Source: Closterium sp. Naga37s-1
Taxonomy: Eukaryota > Streptophyta > Zygnematophyceae > Desmidiales > Closteriaceae
Length of the DNA stretch: 64,000 nt
Assembly (NCBI GenBank): GCA_947471745.1
Contig: CANJKZ010000774.1
Location: 1,736,001 to 1,800,000, forward strand
Reading direction: 5' to 3'
A program made the position numbers and the translations under genes. Below the pieces are notes generated by a model, which saw only the letters and a program-made list of their open reading frames with translations, was not told where the DNA came from and did not search any database. This document shows, one piece after another, positions 54,866 through 64,000 of this stretch. Numbering within the stretch: position 1 is the first letter of the stretch; every line of letters begins with the position of its first letter.

Positions 54866-57800
54866 ATGGCCTCGCTTCAAGTTCTCTCATTCGATCATGA
54901 GGGTAGACCGGTTCAGTTTGACACGTGGCTCGACGACCTGCAGCTGTACCTACTGAGCGATATTAAGGACGGTGTTTCCCTGTTTGACCACGTGTCCGGT
55001 GCCGCTACTGCCCCTCCCACCACAGCTGACAGTGCGACTCGCTCACAGTGGCTTTCTCGCGACGCTGCTGCCCGCTTAGCCATTCGCAACCACCTGCCGT
55101 TAGCCGAATGCGCTCACTTCGGACAACACAGGACCGCACAGGCACTGTACGACGCTGTAGTCACTCGCTACTCCTCCCCTTCCACTGCTGCTCAAGGCCG
55201 CCTGCTTCTGCCCTACCTGTTCCCCGAGCTGTCCGCCTTTGCCACAGTCGAGGACCTGGTTTCCCACCTTCGCGTTAGCGACGCTCGCTACCGCGCTGCC
55301 ATCCCTGCTGAGTTCCTTGACAAGAGCCAGCCCCCGATGTTCATCACCCTCTACTTCATAGTCACTTGCCTCCCTGACTCTCTTCGCTCTGTCAGGGACC
55401 ACTTCCTCTCTTGACCCCACCTCCCTCACTGTTGACCTCCTTGAGCAGCATCTCCTCGCCGCTAAGACTAGTGCGGTTGCTGTAGGTGCTGCTCGTGGCA
55501 CTCCGCGCCCGCCCTTCTTTGAGGGGTGCTCCCCCTCCCCCTTGCCCCCTCCTACGCCTCTGCTGCTGCTGCAAACGTCTCTGTTGCTGAGGACGTCGGG
55601 GCTGATTCTGCTAGTGCGAAGTGCCGTAGCAGCAAGGGCAAGGGTGGCAGGGGTGGTCGAGGTGGCAGCGGGGGTGGAGGAGGTGGCAGCGGGAGTAGTG
55701 GTGGGGGCAGCAGTGGGGGTGGTGGCGGCGGTGGGACTGGAGGAGGGAGTGGGGGTTTTGGTGGCGGCGGTGGAGGCAGTGGTGGGAGTGGCGGCAGTGG
55801 CGGCGGTGGGACTGGTGGCGGTGGGACTGGAGCTCGGCGTGTTGATTCTGGAGGTGGCCAGCGTCAGCAGCAGCAGCGTCGGAGTGAGACCCAGTCGCCC
55901 CAGCAGCTTCGTGAGGTTTTTGCATGGGGCGTCTGGGGGTAGTTGCCCGTATGTCATTCGCACGGGTGACCGTGCTGGTCAGACTTGCGAGCGACTTCAC
56001 ACTCAGCCCGCTGCTTCTCCCGCCTTGACGACGCTTGGCGTGCTGAGTTTGGTGACGACGTCGAGCTCCCTCGCTGGGCAGATCTGCTTAGGTCTAGAAT
56101 TGCTATCTTTGACCTAGACTTTCATGCTATTCTTTCTGCTATGTATGCTTTGTCTGTTAGTGCTGAGGGTGACAGTTACCGTTGTGTGCCGCCTGATCCA
56201 GGTATAGCTGTTGTTGCTCTAGGTGCTAGTGAGTCTGGTACTCTCCCTTGTACTGCGCCTGCTCAGGCCTTGCACACCTTCATGCTGGACGCAGGCGCCT
56301 CTGCTTGTTTCTTTCGTGACAGCACCACTCTCACTCCTCTCTCTACACCTGTCCCGGTCTGACTGGCTGACCCCTCTAGGGGCCCGATCGTGGCCCATTC
56401 CTCCACTGTCCTCTCGTGTCCGGCGGTTCCGTCCCGCTCACTGTCCGGTCTTCACCTCCCCTCGTTCTCTGCAAACTTGGTGAGTTTCGCTGCCCTCCAG
56501 GATGCGATGGTCACTACCACCACTCTTGGGGGTCAGCGTGTGACGATCTGCAGATGCACACGGACGGGGCGTCACCTGGCCACGTTCACTCGTTGGCCAG
56601 GGTCGAGTCTGTACACAATGGCTACCGAGCCTCCTCAGGTAGCTGCGTCTACTCAGGTGTCCGCGTCAGGTCAGGTAGCCACCTCTTGCTCGTGTCGCCT
56701 TCTGTCGCACCATACTCTTCTGTGGCACCACCGCCTGGGTCACGCCTCCCTGCCACGCCTTCGTGGCATGCACTCTCGTCTTCTTGTCTCTGGTCTTCCC
56801 AGGTCCCTGCCTCCCCTGCCGCCCTCGCCTGCCCCGCCCTGCCTTCCTTGCGTCGAGGGGCGGCAGCGCGCCGCTCCTCACTCCTCCTCGTTTCCCTTGA
56901 CGACTGCTCCCCTGCAGACTCTCCACATGGACGTGTGGGGCCCAGCCCGCGTCAGTGGACAGGGCCGCGAGCGCTACTTTCTGCTGGTGGTTGACGACTA
57001 CACGCGGTACACCACGGTCTTCCCCGTGCGCAGCAAGGGTCAGGTCGTTGATGTCTTGATCCCTTGGATCCGCACGGTCCGTCTCCTGCTCCGCGACATT
57101 TCGGCCAGGACCTTCCTGTCATGCGTCTGCACTCTGACAGAGGTGGTGAGTTCTCCTCCAACCTCTTGCGGGACTTTTGTCGTGGGGAGGGCATTCTCCA
57201 GTCCTTCACGCTTCTGGACTCCCCTCAGCAAAATGGGATTGCTGAGCGCCGCATTGGCTTAGTCATGGAGGTCGCTCGTACCTCCATGATCCATGCGGCT
57301 GCTCCCCATTTTCTGTGGCCGTTTGCGGTCCGGTACGCTGCGCATCAGCTCAACCTCTGGCCCCGTGTCTCCTTGCCGGAGACCTCGCCCACACTGCGTT
57401 GGACGGGGGAGGTTGGCGATGCGTCGGTGTTCCGGGTCTGGGGATCTCGTGCCTTTGTTCGCGATACATCCGCAGACAAGCTCTCCCCCCGTGCTATCCC
57501 CTGCGTCTTCCTTGGCTTTGTCCCTGACGCGCCTGGCTGGCAGTTTTACCAACCCACCTCGCGCCGTGTCTTCACCTCTCAGGACGTCACATTTGATGAG
57601 TCGGTTCCCTTTTACCGTCTCTTCCCCTACCGCTCTGCCCCTCCCCCGCCCCCGCCGCTCTTCCTTGCTCCCGGTCCCCCTCCGGTAGACCCCCTCCCGC
57701 CCCAGGGTCCTGCTCCCTCAGGTGTGTCTCAGGTAGACCCTCTCCTTGGTAGTGCGCTTGTTCAGGTAGCTGTCGGCTCAGGTGCTGCTCGAGGTGCTGC

Positions 57801-60585
57801 GTCTGGGGGTGCTGCGTCTGGGAGTGCAGAGCCTAGGGGTGCGGAGTCATAGGGTGCTGAGACTGGGGGTGCTGAGAATGGGGGTGTTGAGACTGGGGGT
57901 GGTGAGCCTGGGGGTGCTGAGCTTGAGGGTGTTGAGCGTGGGGGTGCTGCGTCGGAGGGTGCGGAGTCTTGAGGTGCGGAGCCTCAGGGTGCTCCTTCGT
58001 CTGGAGGTTCTGCTGGTGCTTCGCCGAGACTGTCTCCGCAGCAGCTGCGTGAGTGGTTTGTTCGGCTCGCATGCCTTCGGAGTGGAGCTACCGAAGCTGG
58101 AGGTGCTCGAGCTGCTGGAGATGGAGGTGCTGGAGTTGCTGCTGGAGCTGGTGTTAGTGGAGGTACTGCGACCGCTGGTCCTGGAGGTTCTCGTATCCGG
58201 GGTACTGGAGCTGCCAAGATTGGTGGTGTTGAGGGTGCTGGAGCTGGAGACCCTACGGAATCTGGAGCTACTGGTGCGGGCGGCTATGGCGCTGGTGGCG
58301 CTGGAGCTGGAGGAGCTGGAGTTGGAGGCACTGGCATAGGAGGCGCTGGAGTTGGAGGCCCTGGTGTTGGAGGTACTGGAGCTGGAGGAGCCGGAGCTGT
58401 TGACCCTGGTGGCGCTGCGCGGCCGTGACCGTACTTCGTTCCCCTGCTTCAGCAGGTTCTTGGTACCCCGTCTTCTACTGGCCTTACTCCTCCCCTCCTG
58501 TGTCCCCCGCCTGACCAGTCGCGGCCGCCGTTACAGCCGGCCTCTCCACTACCTGCTCCTTCTCCTTGCACTGAGTAGTCCGGCGGTCTTACAGAGCGAC
58601 GTGAGCCTGCGTCTCATTCTGTCTTGCCTGTTCTCACTGCTCGTCGTGTTCCTCGTTCGCATCCTCATCCTATCCCCGGCACGCACGCTATGACCCTTCG
58701 TCCTTCCTCTGTTCCCCTGCGTGTTCCTCTGCCTGCTCCTCCTGAGTCCTCTCTTCCTGAGGTCCCTGACCCTGAGTCTGACCGCGCTCGTGCTGCCAGT
58801 CCCACTGTCTCTCGTCTCCTCGCCACTGCTGTCACAGACCCTTCGTTTGAGTCTGCTGCTGCGTCTGCTCTCATTGCTGAGTCTGCGTCTACCAGTCCTC
58901 CGTCCGTCGGGGGTGAGTGTGCTCTTGGCACGGACGTCCTTGAGGACAGGTAGGAGGACTTTGAGTGTCTTGCAGCTGCTGTACCTCGTTTCGCTTCCAT
59001 GCTGCTTGCCCCTGAGGGAGACCCGGATGCTCCAGACATCCCGACCCCGCAATCTTACGCAGAGGCGATTACGGGTCCTTACTCCTCTCAGTGGCAGGCA
59101 GCCATGAATGCCGAGATGGCATCCTGGAAGTCCACAGGCACCTACGTCGACGAGGTTCCTCCACCTAGGGTGAACATAGTCGATGGCATGTGGATCTTCA
59201 GGGTGAAGCGGCCGCCGGGTTCTCCGCCTGCCTTCAAGGCGCGTTACGTTGCTCGAGGCTTCAGTCAGCGACAGGGAGTTGACTACTTCCAGACCTTCTC
59301 CCCCACCCCGAAGATGACTACACTTCGGGTGTTGCTGCACGTCGCTGCTCAGCGTGACTACGAGTTGCACTCTCTGGACTTCAGCACAGCTTTCCGCCAG
59401 GGTAGCCTGCACGAGCAGATCTGGCTTTGCCGCCCACCTGGTTTCACTGAGTCTTTTCCTGCAGGTACTCAGTGTAGTCTTCGGTGGCCAGTCTACGGTC
59501 TCCGCCAGGCGCCTCATGAGTGGCACGACACACTGAGGACTACACATGCGGCTCTTGGGTTTGCTCCTGCTACTGCTGACCCGTCGCTGTTTCTACGCAC
59601 CGACACCTCGCTGCCGCCGTTCTACGTCCTCGTCTACGTCGACGACCTCGTCTTTGCCACTGCTGACACTGAGGCACTGACCCTTGTGAAGTCGGAGCTG
59701 CAAAAGAGACACACCTGCACTGACCTGGGTGAACTGCGCAGCTATCTTGGCTTGCAGATCACCCGGGACAGATCTCGGTGCACCATTACCCTGACTCAGT
59801 CACACATGGTGCACCAGGTCCTTCAGCGCTTCGGCTTCCAGTTCTCCTCGCCACAGCCCACTCCTCTGTCTACCAGCCACTCGCTCTGAGCTCCACCTTC
59901 GGACGAGTCCGTAGAGCCAAGTGGTCCGTACCCAAAGCTTGTGGGTTGCCTCGCGTACCCTCTCAGCCTTCTGGCTCGCTACGTGGCTCCCGGTAGGCAC
60001 CGAAAGGTGCACTGGGATGCTGTGAAGAGGGTACTGCGCTACTTGTGCAGTACGTCAGGCATGAGGCTCGTGCTTGGAGGACGGGGTCCAGTTGTCCTCA
60101 CCGGTCACGCAGACGCTTCCTGGGTTGACGACTCAGCTACGCAGCGGTCGTCACAGGGTTACACCTTCAGCCTTGGCTCTGGCTCTGTTTCTTGGCGGTC
60201 TACCCGCTCGTCTTCGGTTCTCAGCTCCAGTTGTGAGGCTGAGATCTACGCCGGGGCCATGGCTGCACAGGAGCTACGCGGGCTCACCTATCTGCTGACT
60301 GACTTGGGAGAGCAGCCTCGTTCGCCTCCAGTTGTGTACGTAGACAACAAGGGCATGATTGCCTTGTGTCACGAGCACAGACTGGAGCACAGAACGAAGC
60401 ACATCGCTCTGCGATACTTTCTTGCTCGCGAGTTGCAGCAGCGTGGCCAGCTTCGTCTTGCGTACGTGGCCACTAGGGCCAACACTGCTGATATATTCAC
60501 CAAGGTTCTTCAGTCTGGTGATCATCAGCGCTTCTCTACTGTGTTGGGCCTTGTGCCTACTTTGCCTCACTTGCTTACTGCGTGA
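54866..60585 (+). pseudogene. Element E gag-pol polyprotein, frameshifted
   Basis: Starts at ATG 54866, MASLQVLSFDHEGRPVQFD. Gag is open to 55412, where a 2-bp loss gives TGA. The Gly-rich stretch (55640-55830) and knuckle CPYVIRTG.RAGQTC follow in shifted frames. Protease reads MLDAGASACFFRDST, with Ala in place of Ser in DSGAS. Integrase: WHHRLGHASLPRLRGM and CLPCVEGRQ (56720-56860), LHMDVWGPARV, DRGGEFSS (frameshift near 57095) and SPQQNGIAERRIG. RT is intact from 58999 to about 59889 with FKARYVARGFSQRQGVDYF and YVDDLVFATAD (about 59635). RNase H follows (60100-60450) with DASWVDDSATQRSSQGYTF. The end is TGA near 60583. It has the best preserved RT in the window but not a continuous polyprotein. 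Confidence 0.85.
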
Positions 60586-60814
60586 CTTTGCTTGTACTGT
60601 GATCTATATATATACACCTGCATGCTTGCACTTGCTACGATATGATAACTGTATTGTTTGTTCTCTTTCACATAACTCTGCATGTGAACTGGCCTTGTGG
60701 CCCTTTGCTTGTGCTCGGACTGTCTGGTGACTTTGTGATCCACCCTGAGCTTGCTTTGCTTTTCTTGACTGGTCTTGTGACCACTTGTTCTCCCCCACTT
60801 TGCCTATGGGGGTG

Positions 60815-60946
60815 TGTAAGAACATTATAGCTTTTCCTTTGTGTAGGCTATAGTGGGGTAGCCCATAAGGGGTACAACCCAATTAGGGTTAGTACTTGTA
60901 CCCAACTCTTTGCTAGTTCATTCATTCTCGTTCATTACTTTCGACA
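60815..60946 (+). repeat. Element E 3' LTR
   Basis: TGTAAGAACATTATAGC...ACTTTCGACA; the fourth base differs from the 5' copy. Confidence 0.9.
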
Positions 60947-60951
60947 GATCT

Positions 60952-63290
60952 ATCAATAACCGATCTACAGTTGGGCAAGAAGATCCGCAATCAGGGGAAG
61001 GGAGACGAAGGTCATGGCCTTCCATCTAGTGAACTTCTCCTTTGCAGTAGGGAGGTGGGCTGCTGAGAGCTTCTTGGAGGAGTGTGGCGTGGAGGCGACG
61101 TGGGTCATAGCAGAATTTAGTGCGGCCCCGCAGGTCAAGTTGCAAAGGGCGCAAGTCCACGGCTCAACATATGCGTCGAGACCAATATAGAGCTATCTAG
61201 GGTCGTTGAGGAACGCAGTAAGCACATCGCGGGAGCTTGGCACTTGGCATGGAGGGAAAGGAGGCTAGGGAGCAAGGTATAAGGGCTCGGGAGGTGAGAG
61301 GCAGGGTGGGAGTAAGGAGAAAACTACCCGCGTGGCGAGCGAGCAGATAATCAGGCCTGGAAGGAAGGCAGGGCAGAAATTGGGGGAGGGGGGACAAGGA
61401 AGGAAGGGGCGGGGTTTGAGACTGGAGAAAACTTTTGGCATGGCGCAGGAATCGGGAGCTTGGTTTGAAGGGGCGATGAGGCAAAGAAAGAGGCAGGGAG
61501 CACATGGAGGGAAAAGGTGGGGTGAGGGTAGGGGGAGAGCTGCGGGCTCGGCATGGGGGCTCAGAACAAGGCCAGAAGGGAAGATGTGGGCTCAAGGAGG
61601 AAGGGCAGGGAGGAAAAGGTCGGGATGGAGGCATGAGAGGCGTTGCAGGGGTGGTTCAGGAGCAAGGGGCCTGGCCCGAGAGAGGGGAAGGGCATAACGC
61701 AGGGGGAGAGGAGGAAGGGGGATATAGGTGAGGTGGGGGGGCGGGGAGGGCTGTGGGCACAGCTCCAAAGCCGAGTATCTGACCTGGGAGGAAGAAAGGG
61801 CAGAAACCAGGTTAGGAGAGCCAAGGGGGGTAGGGTCAGGATGGGGGAGATGAGAACCCTTCTAACGCGACATAGGAGCCTAGCGCCTGGCTTGGGAAGA
61901 GGACAGGGCAGAAATTGGGGGAGGAGTGGCAGGAAGGGGGGGGGGTCGAAGTGGAGGACAGGGAAGAGTTGCAGGCAAGATATGGGGGGCTAGCATCTGA
62001 CCGGAGAGGAAGAGAGGGCAGAGAGAGGGGTAGGGAAGGCAGGGAGGGCAAGGGCAGGGTTGAGGTAATGGGAGCACAGCAGGCGTGGCACAGGCGCCGC
62101 AATCTTAGCCAGCTAAGAAAATGAGGTTGAAATTGGCTTTGGGAAAACAAGGTCATATGCAAGGTGTGGGTGAGGAAGATACTGCAGGCGTAGCACGGGT
62201 GCCAAGAACCTGGATGTAGAGGAAGATAAGGTAGAGATTGTGGAAGGGAAGCCAGAGAGGAAGCAGGCAGGGAGGGGTTAAGGGAAACACTACAGGCATG
62301 GCGCGGGTGCCAGGAACCTGGCTGGAGAGGAGGATAAAGTAGAAATTGGAGTAGGGAGGAGAGGGAGGATAGGCGCAGGGAGGGGTACGGGGAGCACTGT
62401 AAGTGTGGCGCGGGTGCCAGGAGCCTGGCCACAAAGAAAGATGAGGCGAGACTCGGAGTAAGAAGGAGAGGGAGGAAAAGGTCAGGGTGGGGGTAAGGGG
62501 AGCACTGCAGGCATGGTACGTACGCCAAAGCTCTGGCCAGAGGGGAAAGTGGGGCAAAAAATGGATGGCGGAGGGACGAAGGTGTTAGGTGTAGGGAAGG
62601 GGGGAGGGGAGGGCAGCAGGCGTGACACAAGGGCTAAAATTCTGTCATGGGGGGGAAATGGGGCAGGAAGCGGGGAGGGGGAGACGAGGAGGGTATGGGC
62701 GGGGTGGGGGTAGGGGGAACGCTGCAGGAGCGGTGCGGAGGCTATGAATCTGGCCTGGGAGGAAAAAGGGGCAGAACGCAGAGGATTAAAGATTGGGAGG
62801 GCATGGGCAGGGAGGGGGTAAGTGGGATGGATGAGTGATACTGGGCAAGGTGTCGAAGCAAATGGGTATAGGGCAAACAGCACAAATCAAGCTGGGGAAA
62901 CCAAATTGCAGGGGGGGAGGGCACGAGCAGGGGGAGAGGAGAGCAACGCAAGGAGGTAGGGATGGCGGACTTACTATTGGCATGCTGCAGCTATTCCATA
63001 GAGATCTGTTGCTTGTTTGTCAAGCGGTGCCTGCGCTTGGTGAGGAATAGCGCACGATCAGCGTCACGGTGGTTGTTATCATAGATGATGCATGCGTGGG
63101 AGGAGATATTGAGCAGAGCCGCAGGGGCGTTGTCTTCGAACTCAACAACGGCAGAGATGCGGAGGTATGCGGGGTCATCTTGCAGGGGCGAGAATTCTTG
63201 GGTGCAAATGTTTATTTTTGCACATCAACCAGCCGCCTACATCTCATTTTCATTTCGTGTGTGCTCATTATATTTTACATGTGTTCTGTG
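60952..63290 (-). pseudogene. LINE ORF1-like region with 36-residue repeats
   Basis: Minus strand. The upstream end (63240-62990) reads LRISAVVEFEDNAPAALLNI and RALFLTKRRHRLTNKQQIS, which looks like a folded domain. Then follows a 108-bp tandem repeat region. The downstream end (61200-60960) reads VEPWTCALCNLTCGAALNS and KEKFTRWKAMTFVSLPLIAD, with a Cys/His finger-like pattern. Position upstream of ORF2 on the same strand supports an ORF1 role; I do not recognise a named family. Confidence 0.4.
61250..62960 (-). repeat. 108-bp minisatellite in the LINE ORF1 region
   Basis: A marker of the type GGCGCGGGTGCCAGGAACCT recurs about every 108 bp at roughly 61436, 61548, 61646, 61752, 61866, 61973, 62080, 62190, 62298, 62408, 62515, 62620 and 62733. 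On the - strand it encodes 36-residue units around GSWHPRHACS; 108 is a multiple of three, so the frame survives copy-number change. Confidence 0.75.
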
Positions 63291-63297
63291 CGCATTC

Positions 63298-63429
63298 TGT
63301 CAAACTTATATGCTGCACATTGTGTAGTCTGTAGTGGGGTAGCCTATATGGGGTACAACACAACTCAGGGTTAGTACTTGTACTCATCCTGCTGCTAGTT
63401 AGTCCTCATTCTCGTTCGTAACTTTGACA
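63298..63429 (+). repeat. Element F 5' LTR
   Basis: 132 bp with the family boxes AGTGGGGTAGCC and GGGGTACAAC. Confidence 0.85.
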
Positions 63430-64000
63430 TGGAATCAGAGCAGGTTCCTTGGGCCCACCACATGCTGCGCTGCTAGTACCCCTCTTGGCCTTGGCCCCTT
63501 GGCCCTTCGCGTTTTCCTTGGCCCGTCGCGCCCCTTAGGCCCGTCGCGCCACCCTACGGCCCTTTCGCCCCTAGGCCCCGGCCCCTTGGCCCGTCGCGCC
63601 CCTAGGCCCGTCGCGCCCCTAAGGCCCGTCGCGCCACCTCACGACCCTTAGGCCCGTCGCGCCACCCCACGGCCCCATCGCCCGTCGCGCCCCTAGGCCC
63701 GTCGCGCCACCCCACGGCCCTGTCGCCCGTCGCGCCCCTAGGCCCGTCGCGCCCCTTAGGCCCGTCGCGCCACCCCACGGCCCTTTCACCCCTAGGCCCC
63801 GGCCCCTTGGCCCGTCGCGCCCCTAGGCCCGTCGCGTCCCTTAGGCCCGTCGCGCCACCTCACGGCCCCTTCGCCCGTCGCGCCCCTCAGCCCCTTCGCC
63901 CCTCGGCCCCGGCCCCTTGGCCCGTCGCGCCCCTAGGCCCGTCGCGCCCCTTAGGCCCGTCGCACTACCCCACGGCCCCGTCGCCCGTCGCGCCCCTCGG
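63298..64000 (+). mobile_element. Copia element F, 5' end only (runs off the window)
   Basis: 5' LTR 63298-63429 (132 bp, TGTCAAACTTATATGC...ACTTTGACA), primer site 63430-63444 (TGGAATCAGAGCAGG), then the GC-rich leader of CGTCGCGCCCCTTAGGCC units to the window end. No gag yet. It truncates the LINE ORF1 region. Confidence 0.85.

Larger units (their letters stand above)
53665..60946 (+). mobile_element. Copia element E, full length, broken
   Basis: LTRs 53665-53796 and 60815-60946 (132 bp, three differences), primer site 53797 (TGGTTTCAGAGCAGG), purine tract 60801-60814, and 5-bp duplication GATCT (53660-53664 and 60947-60951). 7,282 bp. Leader of CGTCGCGCCCCTAGGCC units to 54865, then all copia domains in order. 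It sits between ORF1 and ORF2 of the minus-strand LINE. Confidence 0.95.
51829..63297 (-). mobile_element. LINE H (ORF1, endonuclease, RT start), split by copia E
   Basis: Minus-strand non-LTR element. The ORF1-like region (63290-60952) lies upstream of ORF2 (53421-51829), with copia E inserted in the inter-ORF spacer at a GATCT site. The 3' part of the RT is missing, because the sequence switches to copia fragment G at about 51830. The 5' end is cut by copia F at 63298. The order ORF1, spacer, EN, RT is that of L1-type LINEs. Confidence 0.65.

Overview
The window is nuclear DNA from a eukaryote. It has spliceosomal introns, LTR retrotransposons of Ty1/copia type, LINEs, a hAT DNA transposon and long GC-rich minisatellites. 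The only host gene I recognise is APC5, anaphase-promoting complex subunit 5, and it follows the plant version of the protein. With the copia-rich content this suggests a streptophyte (charophyte) alga; a Closterium-like genome would fit. The taxon is an inference.

Layout. (1) 1-3.66 kb, + strand: a broken LINE-type reverse transcriptase with a C-terminal zinc finger and a restriction-like endonuclease-type domain. (2) 3.7-21.84 kb, - strand: eleven phase-consistent exons of APC5, covering roughly the N-terminal 60 percent of the protein; the 3' end lies beyond the left edge or is lost. Most of its introns carry their own minisatellite. Intron 5 holds an 8.72-kb array of a 10-bp unit (9221-17940) with no phase slip. 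Several introns also hold truncated copies of the neighbouring exon, each next to a palindrome of the form TTTTGAG-NNNN-CTCAAAA. (3) 22.08-37.13 kb, + strand: a hAT transposon inserted about 240 bp upstream of the APC5 start codon. A copia element (LTR-A, 23899-35057, 5-bp target duplication CTCTG) sits in the second exon of its transposase. That copia carries, inside gag, a coding-less LTR element in the opposite orientation (N, 26673-29383, duplication CCGTT). This is a three-level nest. (4) 37.47-39.47 kb, - strand: a copia remnant with gag and protease only. (5) 40.2-50.2 kb: a truncated + strand copia (B) joined tail-to-tail to a - strand copia (D). D is split by a full-length-LTR copia without gag (C, 43501-48695, duplication GGAAC). 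(6) 50.2-51.8 kb: the end of a Ty3/gypsy chromovirus (chromodomain plus LTR) and a - strand copia RT/RNase H fragment. (7) 51.8-63.3 kb, - strand: a LINE with ORF1 and an endonuclease plus the start of an RT. It is split by copia E (53665-60946, duplication GATCT) and followed by the 5' end of another copia (F, 63298 to the window edge).

All recognisable copia polyproteins here are interrupted by stops, frameshifts or deletions, but LTR pairs differ at only 2 to 4 positions by eye, so the insertions look recent. The copies share a layout: short LTR of 125-161 bp, an initiator-Met-like primer site, a GC-rich tandem-repeat leader of 0.7-2.2 kb, gag with a long Gly-rich stretch and an unusual Cys/His knuckle, then protease, integrase, RT and RNase H. 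The most unusual signals are the exon-copy/palindrome pattern and the strictly phased 10-bp satellite inside APC5. I saw no tRNA, rRNA or CRISPR array.
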